A stretch of DNA of 16,421 bases from Nitrospirota bacterium (GTDB lineage: Bacteria; Nitrospirota; JACRHJ01), in contig JAKAHE010000014.1 in assembly GCA_021815285.1 (NCBI GenBank), positions 1-16,421 on the forward strand, in the 5' to 3' direction. Shown piece after piece: positions 14,181-16,421 of this stretch. The position numbers were made by a program, and so were the translations under genes. The number at the start of each line of letters is the position of its first letter. Within the stretch, counting starts at the first letter, position 1. The notes below the pieces were generated by a model. That model made no database searches, was not told where the DNA came from, and saw only the letters and a program-made list of their open reading frames with translations.

Positions 14181-15611
14181 CTAAAATAAATATCTGTAAA
14201 TGTTCACGCCGCACCCATTAGGATCGAGCGTGCCGGCGATGGACAACCTGTAGCCGCCGCCGTCCTTCTCGGAGAGATCGAGATATTTCGCGCTCGCCCC
14301 GCCGCCTATCACCGCGACACGGGGCCTTGAAGGCCTGTTCTCTCCCTTCCCCGGCGCGACGACAACCGCCAGGCTACCGTCGGAGAGCATCACGAAGCTC
14401 CCGACGGGATATATCCCCATTGCGATGATGAACTTGCCGAGGAACTCCCCGTCGTAATAGCTCCCGGCGCGGCCCGACATAAGCCTAAGCGCCCTCTCCG
14501 GCGGGATTGCCTCATTGCCGTAGATGCCTGAAGACGTCACGGCGTCGTAGTTGTCGGCAATGCGGACTATGCGGGAGTAAACGGAAAGGTCTTTTGTCTC
14601 GATGGCCTTCGGATACCCGGTCCCGTCGATATTCCTGTGATGCTCGTAAGATACTATCATAGCCGATACCGCGACTTCATTCAAGCCTTTTAGTTTGAGT
14701 ATAGTCTGAACTCCCGCGCGCGGGTGTTCAGACAGGGCCTCGAAACTCTCCTCCCCGGGATCATGGGGCCGGTTTTCGCGGCCTACGTCGTGCAGCAGGG
14801 CGGCCATTCCAAGCCGCGCCATGTGGTATTTCGACAGGCCTATCCGTTTGCCGATTAAAAGGGACAGGACGCAGACGTTTGCGAAATGCCTTGGGAACAT
14901 GTCTTCGCTGCGCCTTATGGCGGAGAGCCTGAGCAGAACGTCCTCGTTTTTGTATACCGAGTCTATCAGCGACTGGACGGCGCGCTTGAGCTTCCTGATG
15001 TCCGCCGGCTCGCCCAGCGGGATTCCTTCAAAAAGCTCCTTTACCCGCAGCACCACCCTCACGTAGGCCTTTGTCGCGGCGCTCTCCGCATCGATTATTT
15101 TCTCAGATTCGTCCTCGGCCCTGGGCGGTTTCAGTTCCTCGGTGGATATGCCGGAGATGCCTGAGGCGCCGAGCCGCAGGGCGAGGTCGTGGTGCGCGTC
15201 GTCCGCGTCCGTCTGCGCGGTGAGGAATGTGCTGACGAATAGTATAAGCTGGTCGGCGTCTACGAGCGGATTAAAGACGAGAGAGCCGAGTTTCCGTTTT
15301 TTAAACTCGCCGGCAAGAAAATCGAAGTTGGCGAAGTCCTCCACGTTGTATTTTATCCGTATGTCTTCTATGAAGAGATATTCGCCGATTAAGTTCAGCG
15401 ATACGGATTTTCTGTCCTCGAAAAAAGACGAGACCGTCCCGAGCAGGGCTTGGGCTGAGTTCACCACGGCCTCGTTCTTAAGGTTGTGCATCTGGGCGAC
15501 CTTAACGAGTATGGCGAGCTGGTTAACCATTATCCGCCCGGAAGCCAGGGCCTTTCTCTGAAATTCGTCCTCCAGGGAGGCGCCTTTCTGTCGTATCGGT
15601 TCAGCGCTCAT
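14181..15611 (-). CDS. HD-GYP domain protein, putative cyclic-di-GMP phosphodiesterase
   Basis: The 476-residue protein has an N-terminal domain I do not recognise (about 1-190) and an HD-GYP domain (about 235-400), with a small beta-rich C-terminal extension typical of these proteins. The HD-GYP residues seen are H242, H274-D275, H296, H324-H325 and the signature D329-G-T-G332-Y-P334, plus the later ADNYDAV. HD-GYP proteins hydrolyse cyclic di-GMP. Two canonical positions differ: the HDxGK lysine is R278, and the HHExxDGxGYP glutamate is R326, so activity is probable but not certain. The start ATG overlaps the upstream HEAT gene's TGA as ATGA, indicating coupling. The nearby PilZ genes provide candidate receptors for the same signal. 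Confidence 0.88.
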   Translation of the reverse strand: MSAEPIRQKGASLEDEFQRKALASGRIMVNQLAILVKVAQMHNLKNEAVVNSAQALLGTVSSFFEDRKSVSLNLIGEYLFIEDIRIKYNVEDFANFDFLAGEFKKRKLGSLVFNPLVDADQLILFVSTFLTAQTDADDAHHDLALRLGASGISGISTEELKPPRAEDESEKIIDAESAATKAYVRVVLRVKELFEGIPLGEPADIRKLKRAVQSLIDSVYKNEDVLLRLSAIRRSEDMFPRHFANVCVLSLLIGKRIGLSKYHMARLGMAALLHDVGRENRPHDPGEESFEALSEHPRAGVQTILKLKGLNEVAVSAMIVSYEHHRNIDGTGYPKAIETKDLSVYSRIVRIADNYDAVTSSGIYGNEAIPPERALRLMSGRAGSYYDGEFLGKFIIAMGIYPVGSFVMLSDGSLAVVVAPGKGENRPSRPRVAVIGGGASAKYLDLSEKDGGGYRLSIAGTLDPNGCGVNIYRYLF

Positions 15612-16421
15612 TTCTTCATCCTTCTAAGCCCTTCCAGGCATGCCGTGCGCACCAGCTTGGATTTCGAGTCTATCTCGGACTGGAGCGTCTGGTATGCCTC
15701 GCCGGTGCCGCATGCCGCAAGCCCGTAAACGGCAAGCGCGCGTTCCTTCTCGAACTTCTGCAGCCCGAGGAAACCCTTCTTCTCGAACTGCCTGGCGAAA
15801 AACCCAAACGCCTTCTCCCTGCCGGTCCTGCCGATTATCTCGTAGATTTCTTTTTTCTCGTCAAACTCCCGCCCGTCGAATCCTTTTTCGGAGGCCATAT
15901 TCATCAGCCGTTCGTACGCCTTTTCAGGGGATAGCTCCGCCATTACGCGCGCGGACATGACACGAACGGACTTGTCTTCGTCCGCCAGCGCCCCGGCTAT
16001 AAAATCCTCCGCTTTTTTACCTTTTATTGACTGAAGAGCGGTAATCGCTTCACGTCTCACGCGCGGGTCATTATGCTTAAGCGAGGCGCCCACCGCCTGG
16101 ACGGTGTCCGGGTCGGCTGCCTTCCCAAGTATCATCAGGATGTTCCTCACCACGTACCAGGGTTTTCCGGAGAGGAACGGAAGCAGGAGCTTCCCGTTGC
16201 CGCCGCACTGGGACTGCACGATGTCGCAGACGGCCTTCCTTGTCCGCCGGGTGTTTATAGTTTCAAGGAGATCTACAGTCGGCGGTATCGCCCGCGAATC
16301 AAGCTGAGTCAGATAGCTCCCTGCCGCCTCAAGCGCCTCCTGGCCGCCCTGTTCTATGAACTCTCCCACCCTGCCGACAAGTTTCTCGGAGGCGGCCCTG
16401 TTAACGACAGAATCAAGCTCC
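15608..16421 (-). CDS. HEAT-repeat protein, 5' end outside window
   Basis: This frame is open from the right window edge to TGA 15610-15608, so the N-terminus is missing; residues upstream of a possible GTG at 16369 read as normal protein (VVNRAASEKLVGRV), so 16369 is unlikely to be the true start. The visible 270 residues contain HEAT-like helical repeats, clearest in the stretch with DPRVRREAITALQSI and DKSVRVMSARVMAEL and again near the C-terminus (SKLVRTACLEGLRRM). HEAT repeats form extended protein-binding solenoids; no catalytic motif is seen. The four-base ATGA overlap with the HD-GYP gene suggests the two proteins are made together and may interact, which is inference. Confidence 0.85.
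   Translation of the reverse strand, partial: ELDSVVNRAASEKLVGRVGEFIEQGGQEALEAAGSYLTQLDSRAIPPTVDLLETINTRRTRKAVCDIVQSQCGGNGKLLLPFLSGKPWYVVRNILMILGKAADPDTVQAVGASLKHNDPRVRREAITALQSIKGKKAEDFIAGALADEDKSVRVMSARVMAELSPEKAYERLMNMASEKGFDGREFDEKKEIYEIIGRTGREKAFGFFARQFEKKGFLGLQKFEKERALAVYGLAACGTGEAYQTLQSEIDSKSKLVRTACLEGLRRMKK

Noticed and set aside
1..16421. CRISPR array, tRNA, rRNA, transposase, integrase or phage genes
   Set aside because: No regularly spaced direct repeats, tRNA-like cloverleaf or recombinase motif was seen on either strand by eye.

Overview
The window looks like a piece of chromosome from an uncultured, moderately GC-rich, deltaproteobacterial- or Nitrospirota-type bacterium. The clues are frequent ATA and AGG codons, Gram-negative features (a lipoprotein signal, CvpA, PilZ and HD-GYP regulators), a DinG helicase and a family of extragenic palindromes. 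This placement is inference from style and gene content; there is no rRNA or other phylogenetic marker here. No tRNA, CRISPR array, insertion sequence or phage module was seen.

Layout. At 1-821 (minus) lies the 5' part of an NAD(P)-dependent epimerase/dehydratase that runs off the left edge. It diverges from a plus-strand pair: a rubrerythrin-like di-iron protein (1031-1522) and a PolX DNA polymerase with a PHP nuclease domain (1533-3269). These are followed by endonuclease III (nth, 3373-4038), whose start codon sits just downstream of a -10 box and has no Shine-Dalgarno. These three plus-strand genes look like an oxidative-damage and base-excision-repair neighbourhood. A minus-strand membrane protein of the isoprenylcysteine-methyltransferase type (4094-4738) diverges from a divergent ATP-type PEP carboxykinase homologue (4966-6654). 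That gene has its own promoter, upstream inverted repeats and a strong terminator.

From 11235 down to 6828 all genes lie on the minus strand. They are a DinG-type Fe-S helicase fused to an N-terminal RadC-like JAMM/JAB domain, then cvpA (ATGA overlap), a small thioredoxin-fold protein, a TlpA-like thioredoxin lipoprotein, and a small AT-rich ORF that appears frameshifted at a run of seven A's. An 88-bp extragenic palindrome lies beyond this block.

From 11282 onward there is an isolated unknown gene (11393-11974) with its own promoter and terminator. A PilZ / response regulator-PilZ pair (12216-13305) follows. Converging on that pair is a minus-strand set running HEAT-repeat protein (off the right edge), HD-GYP phosphodiesterase-like protein and membrane TPR protein. 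Together these make a likely cyclic-di-GMP signalling neighbourhood.

Most of the content is ordinary chromosomal housekeeping and signalling. The items I would look at first are the JAMM-DinG fusion, the possible slippage at the A7 run, the divergent PEPCK, the HD-GYP/PilZ cluster with non-canonical motif residues, and the unrecognised 193-aa protein.
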